This document shows, one piece after another, positions 1 through 9,076 of a stretch of 64,000 nucleotides of DNA (positions are counted from its first letter, which is position 1; the number at the start of each line of letters is the position of its first letter). Under the pieces are notes generated by a model. It saw only the letters and a program-made list of their open reading frames with translations, was not told the origin of the DNA and did not search any database. Source of the stretch: Panacibacter microcysteis (lineage in GTDB: Bacteria; Bacteroidota; Bacteroidia; Chitinophagales; Chitinophagaceae). Location: assembly GCF_015831355.1 (NCBI RefSeq), contig NZ_JADWYR010000001.1, positions 1,736,001 to 1,800,000 of the forward strand. The letters are read 5' to 3'. The translations under genes and the position numbers were made by a program.

Positions 1-1671
1 GAAGCTGATAATTTCAGAACGCAGCTTACAGAAAACTACATCAACGAGCAGGCAGACATCAATGGGCTGGTAAAAGAAGCATTCCTTCGCAGCCAGAAAG
101 ACATTTTACTGGCACACGTGTTTGTTGAAGTAAAGCCTGAAGGCGATACGCTGCCAGGGTATAACAGGATCAGCGAAGCTTACAATGCCTTAAAAGCCGG
201 GAAAGACTTCAGCGCGGTAAGCGCTGAGTATTCATCCAATGCCGCCGTAGACCCTGCAAAAGGCGTTATAGGTTATGTTACCGTCTTTACATTGCCCTAT
301 GCTATAGAAAACCTTGTTTATTCGCTGCCGCCAAATACCTATTCAAACATCTACCGGAGCAAAGCGGGTTTCCATATTTTTAAAAACCTTGGAGAGAGAC
401 CTGCAGTAGGTAAAAGAAAAGTACAGCAGATACTTCTTGCGGTACCGGCGTCTTTTACGCCGGAGGAAAAAGCAAAGATCACCGCATTAAAAGATTCTGT
501 GTATCATCTTTTAAAGAGTGGTGCATCATTCGACAAAATGGTACAGGAGTTCAGTGCACCGAATAACAATTATGATCCTTCAAATATTATCGAGGTAGGG
601 GTTGGCCAGTATAGCCAGGATTTTGAAGACAAAGTATTTGCGCTTAAAAATGTTGGTGATATCAGCGAACCGTTCGAGAACGAATATGGTTACAATATTA
701 TCAAACTGCTCGAAACGATGCCTGTTAACAAAGACGAGAGCGATGTAATGGCCCGTGCCAGGCTGCAGGAAAGGGTAGAGCAAGACAACAGGCTGTCAAT
801 AGCAAGAGATGCATTAATTGAAAAGTGGAAAAAGCAAATAAAATATACACCGGCAACCTACAATGCAAAAGATCTTGCTGCGTACATTGATAGTTCCTTA
901 AAAAAAGGAAGAGCGCTTACTGCGTTTAAAGGAATTACGCCAAACACCATTCTTTTTAGTTTTGCAAAAGAAAGGATCAGTGCAGACAAATGGTTCCAGT
1001 ACAATAAAGATATCAGGGAGATGGCACCATACGACCAGCATAACCCCGATGTATTGATGAACCAGTTTGTAAAAACATCTGCAGACAAATATTACCGTGC
1101 ACATATAGAAGAGTTTCACCCGCCTGTGGCAGCGCAACTAAAAGAGTTCAATGAAGCAAACCTGCTTTTTTCTGTTATGGACAAACATGTATGGAGCAGG
1201 GCTGCAGAAGATTCAGTGGGTTTGAAGAATTACTACAACCAGCATAAAGACCAGTATAAATGGCAGCCGGGCGTAAGTGCCGTAATTTTTTCATCTTCAT
1301 CAAAAGAAGTAATTGATGGTATTGCAGGTGCAATGGCCAGGAATGCCAAAGACTGGCGCGCCATTGCAGAGCCTTACAGCGAAATGGCTACTGCAGACAG
1401 CAGCCGTTTCGAAGACGGCCAGCTACCGCTAAAACAGCCCGTACCTATGCAGAAAGGTTATCTTTCAAAACCTGAGCAAAATGAAACAGGAGATACATAC
1501 ACCCTGGTATATGTATTCGATGTGTTCAAAGACCCCGGCCAGCGCAGCTTCGATGAAGCCCGTGGCATGGTCATCAACGATTACCAGCAGGTGCTGGAGC
1601 AAAAATGGATAACGGAACTAAAAAAGAAATACCCGGTTAAAATGAATGACGCAATAGTCAATACGTTATAA
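1..1671 (+). CDS. Peptidylprolyl isomerase, parvulin (PpiC/SurA) type, 5' end outside window
   Basis: The reading frame is open from base 1, so the first codons and the signal peptide lie outside the window; about 556 residues are visible. It carries at least two parvulin-type rotamase domains in tandem. The first is at about residues 38-135 (GVIGYV followed by SKAGFHIFK), the second at about 140-245 (ending EYGYNIIKLLET). A long C-terminal part has a weaker third copy (about 420-510). Family members are periplasmic foldases that help outer-membrane proteins mature; that role is inferred from the family. A GTG at 118 could be taken for a start, but it lies inside the first rotamase domain and the frame continues upstream, so I treat the gene as truncated by the window edge. 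A bidirectional hairpin follows the stop directly. Confidence 0.85.
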   Translation, partial: EADNFRTQLTENYINEQADINGLVKEAFLRSQKDILLAHVFVEVKPEGDTLPGYNRISEAYNALKAGKDFSAVSAEYSSNAAVDPAKGVIGYVTVFTLPYAIENLVYSLPPNTYSNIYRSKAGFHIFKNLGERPAVGKRKVQQILLAVPASFTPEEKAKITALKDSVYHLLKSGASFDKMVQEFSAPNNNYDPSNIIEVGVGQYSQDFEDKVFALKNVGDISEPFENEYGYNIIKLLETMPVNKDESDVMARARLQERVEQDNRLSIARDALIEKWKKQIKYTPATYNAKDLAAYIDSSLKKGRALTAFKGITPNTILFSFAKERISADKWFQYNKDIREMAPYDQHNPDVLMNQFVKTSADKYYRAHIEEFHPPVAAQLKEFNEANLLFSVMDKHVWSRAAEDSVGLKNYYNQHKDQYKWQPGVSAVIFSSSSKEVIDGIAGAMARNAKDWRAIAEPYSEMATADSSRFEDGQLPLKQPVPMQKGYLSKPEQNETGDTYTLVYVFDVFKDPGQRSFDEARGMVINDYQQVLEQKWITELKKKYPVKMNDAIVNTL

Positions 1672-1675
1672 AAAA

Positions 1676-1700
1676 AGCGGCAGAATTTCTGCCGCTTTTT
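1676..1700. terminator. Bidirectional intrinsic terminator
   Basis: AGCGGCAGAA and TTCTGCCGCT form a 10-bp stem flanked by A-run and T-run. It lies between two convergent genes and overlaps the stop codon of the minus-strand one, so it can serve both. Confidence 0.85.
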
Positions 1701-2196
1701 AGTTAAATACAATAGAATCGTCAGGCTGCGGCACTTTGCCAAAACGCTTTTCCACGGCAGTATACCGGTGTTCAAAAATTTTTCTCAGCTGGGCCTTTAC
1801 AAAAAGCGCGTTGGCTACATCACCGGCAAACCAGAATGGCATTTTATAGTGTACAATGTCAGTCATTTCAATACCACTGACAGTTTCTTTGAAGTGATGC
1901 TGGTGATGCCACAAACTATATGGTCCGTAGCGCTGCTCATCCACAAAATATTTTTTGTCTTCCACGTGTGTAATTTCCGTCATCCAGTAAAGCGGAATAC
2001 CCAGTACCGGGCTCACCTTATATTCTATGATCTGCCCTGCATACATTTTACTGCCATGATGTTTACTGATGATCTTAAAACCAAGATTGCCGGGTGTAAT
2101 ATCCTGCAGGTTTGCAGGACTGCTGAAAAAATCCCAGGTCGCATCAATATCTGCAGGAATCAGTTGTATCGTCTTTAAAGAATAAACCTTACTCAT
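1699..2196 (-). CDS. SRPBCC-fold ligand-binding family protein
   Basis: A 165-residue protein of the SRPBCC/START-like superfamily, similar to the group often annotated as cell-division-inhibitor-like cyclase/dehydrase. The N-terminal pattern (about residues 8-35, ADIDATWDFFSSPANLQDITPG) is the typical helix-grip opening. A central aromatic stretch (YGPYSLWHHQH, about 90-100) and the DIVHYKMPFW strand follow. These proteins bind hydrophobic ligands in a deep pocket; the ligand here is unknown. There is no signal peptide, so it is probably cytosolic. It is a single gene, convergent with the isomerase and divergent from the helicase gene. Confidence 0.75.
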   Translation of the reverse strand: MSKVYSLKTIQLIPADIDATWDFFSSPANLQDITPGNLGFKIISKHHGSKMYAGQIIEYKVSPVLGIPLYWMTEITHVEDKKYFVDEQRYGPYSLWHHQHHFKETVSGIEMTDIVHYKMPFWFAGDVANALFVKAQLRKIFEHRYTAVEKRFGKVPQPDDSIVFN

Positions 2197-2256
2197 TGCA
2201 TCATTTTCTGTTCATTAAACAGCAATAGCGCAAATTAGTTTAGCGTAAAGAAAATT

Positions 2257-2357
2257 ATGTACCCGGCACTTGTGGTACTATTAAGCACCTGTTGCGTCGC
2301 ACACTTGTACTATATATCCTTGTGCAGCAGTTCCGGGTGCAGCATACTGCCCGGTCA
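2257..2357 (+). repeat. Dispersed palindromic repeat, copy 1
   Basis: The core GTTGCGTCGCACACTTGTAC is at 2291-2310, flanked by CCCGGCA on the left and CCGGGTGCAGCA on the right. It lies just upstream of the helicase gene. It is a member of the window-wide family described under the findings. Confidence 0.8.
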
Positions 2358-2384
2358 TACGGTTTTCTTTGCACTCCTATATAC

Positions 2385-2392
2385 TATCTTTG
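2385..2392 (+). promoter_or_regulatory. Bacteroidota -7 promoter box (TATCTTTG)
   Basis: It matches TAnnTTTG exactly and ends 6 nt before the ATG at 2399. A well-spaced TTTG -33 box is not evident. If it is used, the mRNA would have almost no leader. Confidence 0.45.
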
Positions 2393-2398
2393 GTTTGT

Positions 2399-5300
2399 AT
2401 GAGCGGAAAAACCCAACAGTTAGCAAAATTCAACGATATATACGATGGTCTTAATGCACAGCAAAAACTTGCTGTAGATACCATTGAAGGCCCGGTAATG
2501 GTTATTGCAGGGCCGGGCACCGGTAAAACACAAATCCTTTCTGCACGTATTGGTAAAATACTGCTTGAAACAGACACGCAACCGGCAAACATCCTGTGTC
2601 TTACCTATACAGATGCCGGTGTAGTAGCCATGCGCAAACGCCTGCTTGGTTTTATCGGGCCTGATGCATATAAAGTAAACATTTATACATTTCATGCTTT
2701 CTGCAACGATATCATACAGGAGAACCTTTCATTGTTTGAAAAAACCGCGTTAGATCCCATTTCAGATCTTGAGCGTATCGACCTGTTTAAAAAGCTCATA
2801 GACCAGTTTCCGAAAAATCACCCTTTAAAACGCTATCGGGGAGATGTGTATTTCGAGATCAATAACCTGCAGCAGTTATTCAGCACCATGAAAAGGGAAG
2901 GCTGGACGCCTGCATTCATCAATGCACGCATTGACGAATACATTGCTTCTTTGCCTGCAAGGGATGAATACATAGCCAAACGTGCCACCAAAGAATTTAA
3001 GAAAGGCGATGTAAGAACAGATAAAATAGCTGAAGAGACCGAAAAGGCAGAAAAGCTAAGAGCGGCCGTAAATGAGTTTGATCACTTCCAGCAAATGATG
3101 CGCCAGCAAAATCGTTATGATTTTGATGATATGATCAACTGGGTAATAAAGGCATTTGAAGAAAATAAAGAGCTGCTGGCACGCTACCAGGAACAGTTCT
3201 TATATATACTCGTAGATGAATACCAGGATACAAGCGGTACACAAAACCGGTTGGTAGAACTACTCATCAGTTACTGGGACAAACCAAATGTTTTTGTTGT
3301 TGGCGATGATGACCAGAGTATCTACCGCTTCCAGGGGGCCAATGTAGAAAACATGCTTGCATTTGCCGACAGCTATAAAAATGAATTGCTGACCGTAGTG
3401 CTTACCAACAACTACCGTTCTACCCAACCCATACTAAACATTTCCAAATCTCTTATAGACAGGAATAATGAGCGGCTGGTAAAACAAATACAGGGGCTTA
3501 GCAAGGAATTGCTTTCCAGCAACCTGCAGTTAAATATGCTCGATCACATGCCGGAAATAAAAGAATATGAAACACCAAGGCATGAAATGATTGATATAAC
3601 ACTGCAGGTAGAGCAACTGCTGCGAAACAACATTCAACCGGGCAGAATCGGTATTATCTACAAGGAAAACAAATACGGAGAAGAGCTTACAAAATATTTT
3701 AAGTTGCGCGGTATACCGGTGTACAGCAAAAGAAGTATGAACATACTCGAAATTCCGCTGGCACAAAAGCTCATCCTGTTATTAAGATACCTGGCAGCGG
3801 AACATGATACACCTTATGGCGGCGATGAGATGCTGTTTGAATTACTGCATTTCGACTGGTTCCATATTCCGCCGATAGAAATTGCAAAACTGAGCATTGA
3901 GGTTGCAGAAAAAAAGTTTAGCGAGCCGGCACTTTCTATCAGGAGATTGTTGAATGATAAGATCAACACGCCGCCGAAAGACCTCTTTTCTCAAAGCATC
4001 AATGAACAGCTTAAACAGGCAGGGCTCATTACCGAAAAACTCATTGCAGCAGTACCCAACCATACGTTACAGGTGTTGGTTGAAAAGATCATCCGCGAAG
4101 CTGGCGTGTTAAAAGCAATCATCAGCAGTGACGAGAAAATATGGCTGCTGCAGGTGCTTACAGGTTTTTTCGATTTTATCAAGGAAGAAACACACCGGAG
4201 ACCTTCGATGAAACTGGCAGACCTCATTGGTATAATAGACCTGATGGAGAAAGAAAACCTGCCTATTCCACTGGTACACGTAAGCGGCACAGATAAAGGT
4301 GTAAACCTGTTAACGGCACATGGTTCAAAAGGCCTGGAGTTTGAACATGTATTTTTTGCCGGTTGTAATGCTTCGTCGTGGGAAAAGAAACGCAAGCCTG
4401 GCGGCGGCTACAGTTTTCCCGATACTATGTTTACCTCGCAGCCAAAACAACTGGAAGAAGAGGAATTGCGCCGTTTGTTTTATGTGGCGCTAACACGGGC
4501 AGAGAAGCATTTACAGGTTTCTTACAGCAGGTTTAAAACAGATGGAAAGGAAATAGAACCATCTATGTTTATTGCGGAAATACAAGACCAATATCCTGCA
4601 TTTAAAGCCGTACCGGTAGCTATTAAAGAAAATGATCTTGTAGCATTTCAAACGCTTGCGTTTACAGAACTTGCACCAGAGATTGCACGCATAGAAGAAG
4701 AATATATCAGCAGGCTGCTGGACAGGTTTGTCATGAACGTTACCGCGTTGAACAATTACCTGAAATGCCCGCTGGAGTTTTATTATAAAAACCTTATCCG
4801 CATTCCTTCACCTAAAAACGAAGCAACCGAATTCGGTTCATCTGTGCACTATGCGCTGGAACAGTTGTTCAAAAACGTCAGGGACAATAAGGGCATCTTT
4901 CATTCAAAACAACAGTTTATCAAAGACTTTGAGTGGTACATGATGCGCCACAGGGAAAGCTTTACGCTGGAGCAGTTTAACCGCAGAATGGAATACGGAC
5001 AGGAAGTACTGGCCAACTACTACGATAAGTATATTGGTACGTGGAATAAAATTGTGGCGGTAGAGCGCAATATCAGGAACGTTGTGGTAAATGGTGTGCC
5101 ACTGAAAGGTAAGCTGGATAAGCTGGAATTCGATGGCAGGTCTGTAAACGTGGTGGATTATAAAACCGGTGATGTTGACAAAGCCCGGACCAAATTATTA
5201 CCGCCAAATGAGAAAGACCCCAACGGCGGCGATTACTGGCGGCAGGCAGTTTTCTATAAAATACTTGTAGACAATTACGAAACGAAACAATGGAACGTGG

Positions 5301-5548
5301 TAAGCACAGAGTTCGATTTTATAGAGCCTGATAAAAAGAAGCATTACCGTAAAGAAAAAGTGGTGATTATGCCGGAAGATATTACCACGGTAAAACAACA
5401 GGTAAAAATGGTGTGGGACAAAATTCAGCAACGGGATTTTTATACCGGCTGTGGCAAAGAAGATTGCCACTGGTGCAATTTTGTAAAAACGAACAACCTG
5501 CAGATTGCCCTGCATGAGCTGCAGGCTGAAGATGCGGAAGAAGATTAA
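2399..5548 (+). CDS. UvrD/PcrA-like ATP-dependent helicase with C-terminal PD-(D/E)xK nuclease
   Basis: A superfamily 1A helicase of about 1,049 residues. Motifs in order: Q-motif LNAQQ, Walker A GPGTGKT (about residues 38-44), Walker B VDEYQDTS, GDDDQSIYRFQGA (motif III), LTAHGSKGLEFEHVF (motif V) and FYVALTRAEKHL (motif VI). The last 300 residues form a RecB/AddB-like nuclease: VVDYKTGDVD supplies the D and K, and Cys in LKCPLEFYY plus the C-terminal CGKEDCHWC suggest an AddB-type iron-sulfur cluster. It probably processes DNA ends in repair or recombination. I chose the ATG at 2399 over one 30 bp upstream because the upstream extension overlaps the promoter box. The family is longer than plain UvrD (about 720 residues) because of the nuclease. 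Confidence 0.88.
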   Translation: MSGKTQQLAKFNDIYDGLNAQQKLAVDTIEGPVMVIAGPGTGKTQILSARIGKILLETDTQPANILCLTYTDAGVVAMRKRLLGFIGPDAYKVNIYTFHAFCNDIIQENLSLFEKTALDPISDLERIDLFKKLIDQFPKNHPLKRYRGDVYFEINNLQQLFSTMKREGWTPAFINARIDEYIASLPARDEYIAKRATKEFKKGDVRTDKIAEETEKAEKLRAAVNEFDHFQQMMRQQNRYDFDDMINWVIKAFEENKELLARYQEQFLYILVDEYQDTSGTQNRLVELLISYWDKPNVFVVGDDDQSIYRFQGANVENMLAFADSYKNELLTVVLTNNYRSTQPILNISKSLIDRNNERLVKQIQGLSKELLSSNLQLNMLDHMPEIKEYETPRHEMIDITLQVEQLLRNNIQPGRIGIIYKENKYGEELTKYFKLRGIPVYSKRSMNILEIPLAQKLILLLRYLAAEHDTPYGGDEMLFELLHFDWFHIPPIEIAKLSIEVAEKKFSEPALSIRRLLNDKINTPPKDLFSQSINEQLKQAGLITEKLIAAVPNHTLQVLVEKIIREAGVLKAIISSDEKIWLLQVLTGFFDFIKEETHRRPSMKLADLIGIIDLMEKENLPIPLVHVSGTDKGVNLLTAHGSKGLEFEHVFFAGCNASSWEKKRKPGGGYSFPDTMFTSQPKQLEEEELRRLFYVALTRAEKHLQVSYSRFKTDGKEIEPSMFIAEIQDQYPAFKAVPVAIKENDLVAFQTLAFTELAPEIARIEEEYISRLLDRFVMNVTALNNYLKCPLEFYYKNLIRIPSPKNEATEFGSSVHYALEQLFKNVRDNKGIFHSKQQFIKDFEWYMMRHRESFTLEQFNRRMEYGQEVLANYYDKYIGTWNKIVAVERNIRNVVVNGVPLKGKLDKLEFDGRSVNVVDYKTGDVDKARTKLLPPNEKDPNGGDYWRQAVFYKILVDNYETKQWNVVSTEFDFIEPDKKKHYRKEKVVIMPEDITTVKQQVKMVWDKIQQRDFYTGCGKEDCHWCNFVKTNNLQIALHELQAEDAEED

Positions 5549-5550
5549 AC

Positions 5551-5632
5551 TGTGCCCAATAATGTACCAGGCGTACAAGTGAGTGACACAACCAAAGCTC
5601 AATAGTAGTAATGCAGCCGGTTACATAAGCCA
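5551..5632 (-). repeat. Dispersed palindromic repeat, copy 2
   Basis: The reverse-orientation core (type B, TGTGTCACTCAC form) is at 5573-5592, ending in GCAGCCGGTTAC. It begins 3 bp after the helicase stop codon. Confidence 0.8.
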
Positions 5633-5676
5633 GATAATTTACAGGATCATTAGCAAAATCAATAATACAAAGCTGC

Positions 5677-5684
5677 TATGTTTG
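5677..5684 (+). promoter_or_regulatory. Bacteroidota -7 promoter box (TATGTTTG)
   Basis: An exact TAnnTTTG box 10 nt before the ATG of the Ig-like lipoprotein gene; it implies a very short leader. Confidence 0.45.
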
Positions 5685-5694
5685 CAGTCCTTTT

Positions 5695-7113
5695 ATGAAA
5701 AGAACCTTTACATCTGTTGCAGTACTGGCAGGGCTTTTATGGCTTGCATTGATCAATATTACCACCGGGTGCGCCAATATTATTCCGCCCACCGGCGGCC
5801 CCAAAGATTCGCTGCCACCGGTATTGATCAGCGCTGTGCCCAAAGACTCGGCAGTAAACTTTAGCGGTAACCGTATTAACCTGGAATTCGACGAATACAT
5901 ACAACTCGATAATAACCTCAACGACCAGTTGATCGTATCTCCCAATCCAGAAAAAATACCTGTGATAGAAGGTAAACTGCGTGTGGTAAGCATCAGGCTA
6001 AAAGATTCGCTGAGGCCAAACACCACCTATTCCATCAACTTTGGCAATGCCATAAAAGATGTAAACGAAAACAACCCGTACAGGAACTTTACTTATGTAT
6101 TTTCTACCGGCAGCAGGCTGGATGATGGCATGATCACCGGCAATGTAAAGCTCGCCGAAACCGGCGATGTGGATTCCCAGTTGCTGGTGGTACTGCACCG
6201 CAACCTGAACGATACCGCTGTAAAAAAACTTAAAAGTGATTATTATACCCGGCTTGACAGTAGCGGCAATTTTACATTCCGGTATTTGCCCAATGAAAAG
6301 TTTGCGCTGTACGTGGTGCCAAACGATTACTCAAAAAAGTATGATGACAGTACCAAAATGTTTGCTTTTTACGACAGTGTTGTAACGGCATCGCAGGCAC
6401 CATCAAAGATCCAGCTTTATGCGTTTGAAGAACACAAGCTGGTTGTAAAGCCTGCTACACCATCTTCCGGTAACCGAAGCAGCGGCAACCAGAAAGAAGA
6501 AGACAAAAGATTGCGTTACACCACCAATATGGAAAACAACGAGCAGGATTTGCTCGATAGCCTGGAGTTTACATTTAACCGCCCCATTGCCAAATTCGAC
6601 TCCACACTTCTTCAACTTACCGATACTGCTTTTAAACCAATAACGGGTTATAGCATTGTACATGCCGATACTGCCGGGCTAAGATTTGCCCTCGTACGGC
6701 CATGGAAGGAGAACGAATTTTACAAACTCACCATACAGAAAGAAGCGTTTACAGACAGCGCCGGCGTAAGTCTTTCCAAAGCAGATACCATAAGTTTCAA
6801 AACAAAACGGGAAGGCCAGTATGGCAGCATACGCCTGCGGTTCGTAAATATCGACCTTGCCCGAAATCCGGTACTACAGGTGGTGCAGAATAAGACCGTA
6901 ATACAATCGGTCGTATTAACCGGCAAAGAATGGTATCAGCGCCTCATAAAACCGGGGCAGTACGATTTACGCATACTTTACGATAACAATAAAAATGGCG
7001 TTTGGGATCCCGGTGTTTTCGAAACCAAAACGCAACCCGAGATTGTTGAAAAAGTAAAAAGGCCCGTTACCATAAAAGCAAACTGGGACAACGAGGTAGA
7101 CATTGCCATGTAA
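5695..7113 (+). CDS. Ig-like (Big_5) domain lipoprotein
   Basis: A 472-residue exported protein. Residues 1-25 form a signal peptide ending in a lipobox-like TTGC, so it is probably a lipoprotein anchored to an envelope membrane. After PPTGGPKDSLPP comes a bacterial Ig-like Big_5 domain (about residues 35-145) with the characteristic NLEFDEY and LRPNTTYSINFG segments. The rest is beta-rich; a second Ig-like region lies at about 280-370 (LEFTFNRPI, ENEFYKLTI), and a conserved C-terminal part has YDNNKNGVWDPG. Proteins of this architecture are widespread in Bacteroidota. Their function is not established; a structural or binding role at the cell surface is inference. A terminator follows at 7257. 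Confidence 0.8.
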   Translation: MKRTFTSVAVLAGLLWLALINITTGCANIIPPTGGPKDSLPPVLISAVPKDSAVNFSGNRINLEFDEYIQLDNNLNDQLIVSPNPEKIPVIEGKLRVVSIRLKDSLRPNTTYSINFGNAIKDVNENNPYRNFTYVFSTGSRLDDGMITGNVKLAETGDVDSQLLVVLHRNLNDTAVKKLKSDYYTRLDSSGNFTFRYLPNEKFALYVVPNDYSKKYDDSTKMFAFYDSVVTASQAPSKIQLYAFEEHKLVVKPATPSSGNRSSGNQKEEDKRLRYTTNMENNEQDLLDSLEFTFNRPIAKFDSTLLQLTDTAFKPITGYSIVHADTAGLRFALVRPWKENEFYKLTIQKEAFTDSAGVSLSKADTISFKTKREGQYGSIRLRFVNIDLARNPVLQVVQNKTVIQSVVLTGKEWYQRLIKPGQYDLRILYDNNKNGVWDPGVFETKTQPEIVEKVKRPVTIKANWDNEVDIAM

Positions 7114-7120
7114 TCTTTTG

Positions 7121-7203
7121 GGTACCCGGCAGCAGTACAGGTATTGAACTTCCGTTGCGTCGCACTCTTGTACTGTATAGCCCGTGGCAGCAACGATACT
7201 GCA
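7121..7203 (+). repeat. Dispersed palindromic repeat, copy 3
   Basis: The type A core is at 7154-7173 between GGTACCCGGCAGCAG and GGCAGCAACG. It starts 8 bp after the lipoprotein stop. Confidence 0.8.
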
Positions 7204-7256
7204 TACCCGACTTTTTTACAAGGCGATTAACGCACTATACACAATAAATGCTCAGT

Positions 7257-7282
7257 AAAATGCCGCGCAACGGCATTTTTTT
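7257..7282 (+). terminator. Intrinsic terminator
   Basis: AAATGCCG and CGGCATTT form a hairpin with loop CGCAA, followed by a run of T. It lies downstream of the lipoprotein gene and copy 3 of the repeat. Confidence 0.8.
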
Positions 7283-7324
7283 GTTAAAAGCCCTCACTAC
7301 CCCCAATACTTAGTATGGAATATC

Positions 7325-7332
7325 TATTTTTG
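7325..7332 (+). promoter_or_regulatory. Bacteroidota -7 promoter box (TATTTTTG)
   Basis: An exact TAnnTTTG box located after the terminator of the previous gene and 16 nt before the SurA-like start codon. Confidence 0.45.
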
Positions 7333-7348
7333 GTGCCATTTGAATTGT

Positions 7349-8713
7349 ATGAAGAAATATTCATTACTACTGCTGGTAGCTTTTGTTTTTGCCAATAACT
7401 CCTTTGCACAGAAAGTGGTGGCAGATAAGATCATTGCACAAATCGGCGATAAAATAGTATTAAGATCAGACCTTACCAATGCCATTGCGGACTATAAAAG
7501 GCAGGGTATGGAAGAGCAACTGCCACCCAACGCAGAGTGTGCATTCCTGCAGGGCCAGCTTATACAAAAAACGCTTGTTATACAGGCTGAGAAAGATTCA
7601 TTGTTTGTAGAAGACGATGAGCTGGAAGCACTGCTCGATAACAGGATCCGTTATTTTATTTCACAATATGGTTCGCAGGATATGCTGGAGCAGATTGCAG
7701 GCCGTACGGTATATGAAATTAAAGAAGACCTGCGCCAGCCATTCAAGGAAAAGACGATGGCTGAAAAAATGCAGGGTAAAATATTGGAAAATGTAAAGAT
7801 TACACCTAACGAGGTAAAAGATTACTTTGATAAAATTCCAAAAGACAGCCTGCTGTTTTATGAGAGTGAACTTGAAGTAAACCAGTTGGTAGTATATCCA
7901 AAACCAAATAAAGACCTGGAAGAGTATGTATCTGCACAATTACTCGATTACAAAAGGCAGGTAGAAAGCGGGCAGAAAAAATTCGATCAGCTTGCCAAAA
8001 TGTATACAGACGATCCAGGCAGTAAAGAAACCGGCGGTCAGTACAGCATCAACAGGCTCGATAAATCATGGGATCCTACGTTTGTTGCCGCTGCATTTAA
8101 GTTGAAGGAAGGACAGATATCCCCGGTGATCAAATCAAAATTTGGTTTACATATTATTCAGATGGTTAGCCGTGCAGGTGATGATGCGGTTGTAAGACAT
8201 ATTCTCAAAATACCGCCGGTTACAGATGCGGAAGTAAAAATTGCCATTACAAAACTCGATAGTATCAGGAACGAAATCACTAAAGGCAACATCACTTTCG
8301 CGGCTGCTGTAACCAAGCTGAGTGATGATGAAAACAGCAAGTTTAACAATGGTGCACTACTGGCCAATGACGGTTCTCCATTTCTTACCATCGATAAGCT
8401 GGATAAAGATGCCGTGGTAGCCCTGAAAGGCCTTAAGCCCGGCGATATATCAAGGCCTCAATCTTACACTGACGAAAGACAAAGAAAAGCGGTACGTATA
8501 TTATTCCTTAAGTCAAGGACCGAGCCTCACAGGGAAAACATGAAAGATGATTATAACAGGATATCACAAAGGGCCCTCGAACTAAAGAAACAGACTGTCC
8601 TGGAAAAATGGTTCAAAGAGCACATACCAAATTATTACGTAACGGTAGATAAAGAATATACCGGTTGTGCAAGTATATCAGACTGGTTAAATGTCGCAAG
8701 CGCAAGCAGATGA
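7349..8713 (+). CDS. SurA-like periplasmic peptidylprolyl isomerase
   Basis: A 454-residue protein with a signal peptide (residues 1-20, ending NSFAQ). A SurA N-terminal domain (KVVADKIIAQIGDKIVLRSDL, about 22-42) leads into a helical chaperone region. One clear parvulin rotamase domain follows at about 165-275 (TGGQYSINRLD, then SKFGLHIIQMV) and a second, weaker one at about 280-390. SurA-type proteins escort outer-membrane proteins across the periplasm. I chose the ATG at 7349 rather than a TTG 9 bp upstream because it gives a standard MKK signal start and lies 16 nt after a TAnnTTTG box (7325-7332). With the isomerase at the window start, this makes two foldase genes flanking the helicase and lipoprotein genes. 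Confidence 0.88.
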   Translation: MKKYSLLLLVAFVFANNSFAQKVVADKIIAQIGDKIVLRSDLTNAIADYKRQGMEEQLPPNAECAFLQGQLIQKTLVIQAEKDSLFVEDDELEALLDNRIRYFISQYGSQDMLEQIAGRTVYEIKEDLRQPFKEKTMAEKMQGKILENVKITPNEVKDYFDKIPKDSLLFYESELEVNQLVVYPKPNKDLEEYVSAQLLDYKRQVESGQKKFDQLAKMYTDDPGSKETGGQYSINRLDKSWDPTFVAAAFKLKEGQISPVIKSKFGLHIIQMVSRAGDDAVVRHILKIPPVTDAEVKIAITKLDSIRNEITKGNITFAAAVTKLSDDENSKFNNGALLANDGSPFLTIDKLDKDAVVALKGLKPGDISRPQSYTDERQRKAVRILFLKSRTEPHRENMKDDYNRISQRALELKKQTVLEKWFKEHIPNYYVTVDKEYTGCASISDWLNVASASR

Positions 8714-8740
8714 TAAACCGCATAACGATTTTAAATAAAC

Positions 8741-8761
8741 AGGCTGGAAACAGCCTTTTTA
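8741..8761 (+). terminator. Intrinsic terminator of the SurA-like gene
   Basis: AGGCTG-GAAA-CAGCCT stem with a GNRA-type tetraloop followed by TTTTTA. Confidence 0.85.
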
Positions 8762-8828
8762 TTTACCACTTTTTATAAATAATAAAAATAATTATATGTT
8801 TTTTATTTATAAAATGTCTTTAAATTTG

Positions 8829-8962
8829 TAGTGTAGTTAAGAAAAAAGCAAATATTTTATAAATAATAATACGATTTTCCTGATTCTATACAAAAATCAT
8901 TGACGAATTTATATGGCAAGCAATCGTTAGAGGACCTGTTGTATCTACAGCGGGTCTTTTTA
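8829..8962 (+). ncRNA. Candidate small RNA
   Basis: A TAAATTTG -7 box at 8821-8828 lies after the terminator of the preceding gene. About 105 bp further on, GACCTGTTGTA and TACAGCGGGTC (8933-8956) form an 11-bp stem with wobbles followed by TTTTTATT, a full intrinsic terminator with no coding gene in front of it. That leaves a transcript of roughly 125-130 nt with no meaningful open frame. No known RNA family is recognised, and the -33 box is not clear. Confidence 0.4.
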
Positions 8963-9032
8963 TTGCAACACCTTTCATTACAAATGGTCAGGCGTAAAGA
9001 TTGATTCATAAGTCTGATACGCACGCAACAAA

Positions 9033-9063
9033 AAAGCCACATCTGGTCAGATGTGGCTTTTTT
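9033..9063. terminator. Bidirectional terminator
   Basis: AAAGCCACATCT-GGTC-AGATGTGGCTTT is a perfect 12-bp stem with A- and T-runs on both sides. It lies 14 bp after the 3' end of the minus-strand peptidase gene. Confidence 0.9.
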
Positions 9064-9076
9064 CAACCAATCTCTT

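Larger units (their letters stand above)
8714..9076. other. Intergenic region with two unidirectional terminators and one bidirectional one
   Basis: This 363-bp AT-rich gap holds the terminator of the SurA-like gene (8741-8760), a candidate small RNA (8829-8962) and the terminator of the minus-strand peptidase gene (9033-9063). The sequence TTTTATAAATAATAA occurs at about 8769 and again at about 8854, and a related inverted form lies between them. Confidence 0.6.

Noticed and set aside
118-1671. GTG at 118 as the start of the first isomerase gene
   Set aside because: The frame is open back to base 1 and reads as the family's helical region, so the gene begins outside the window.
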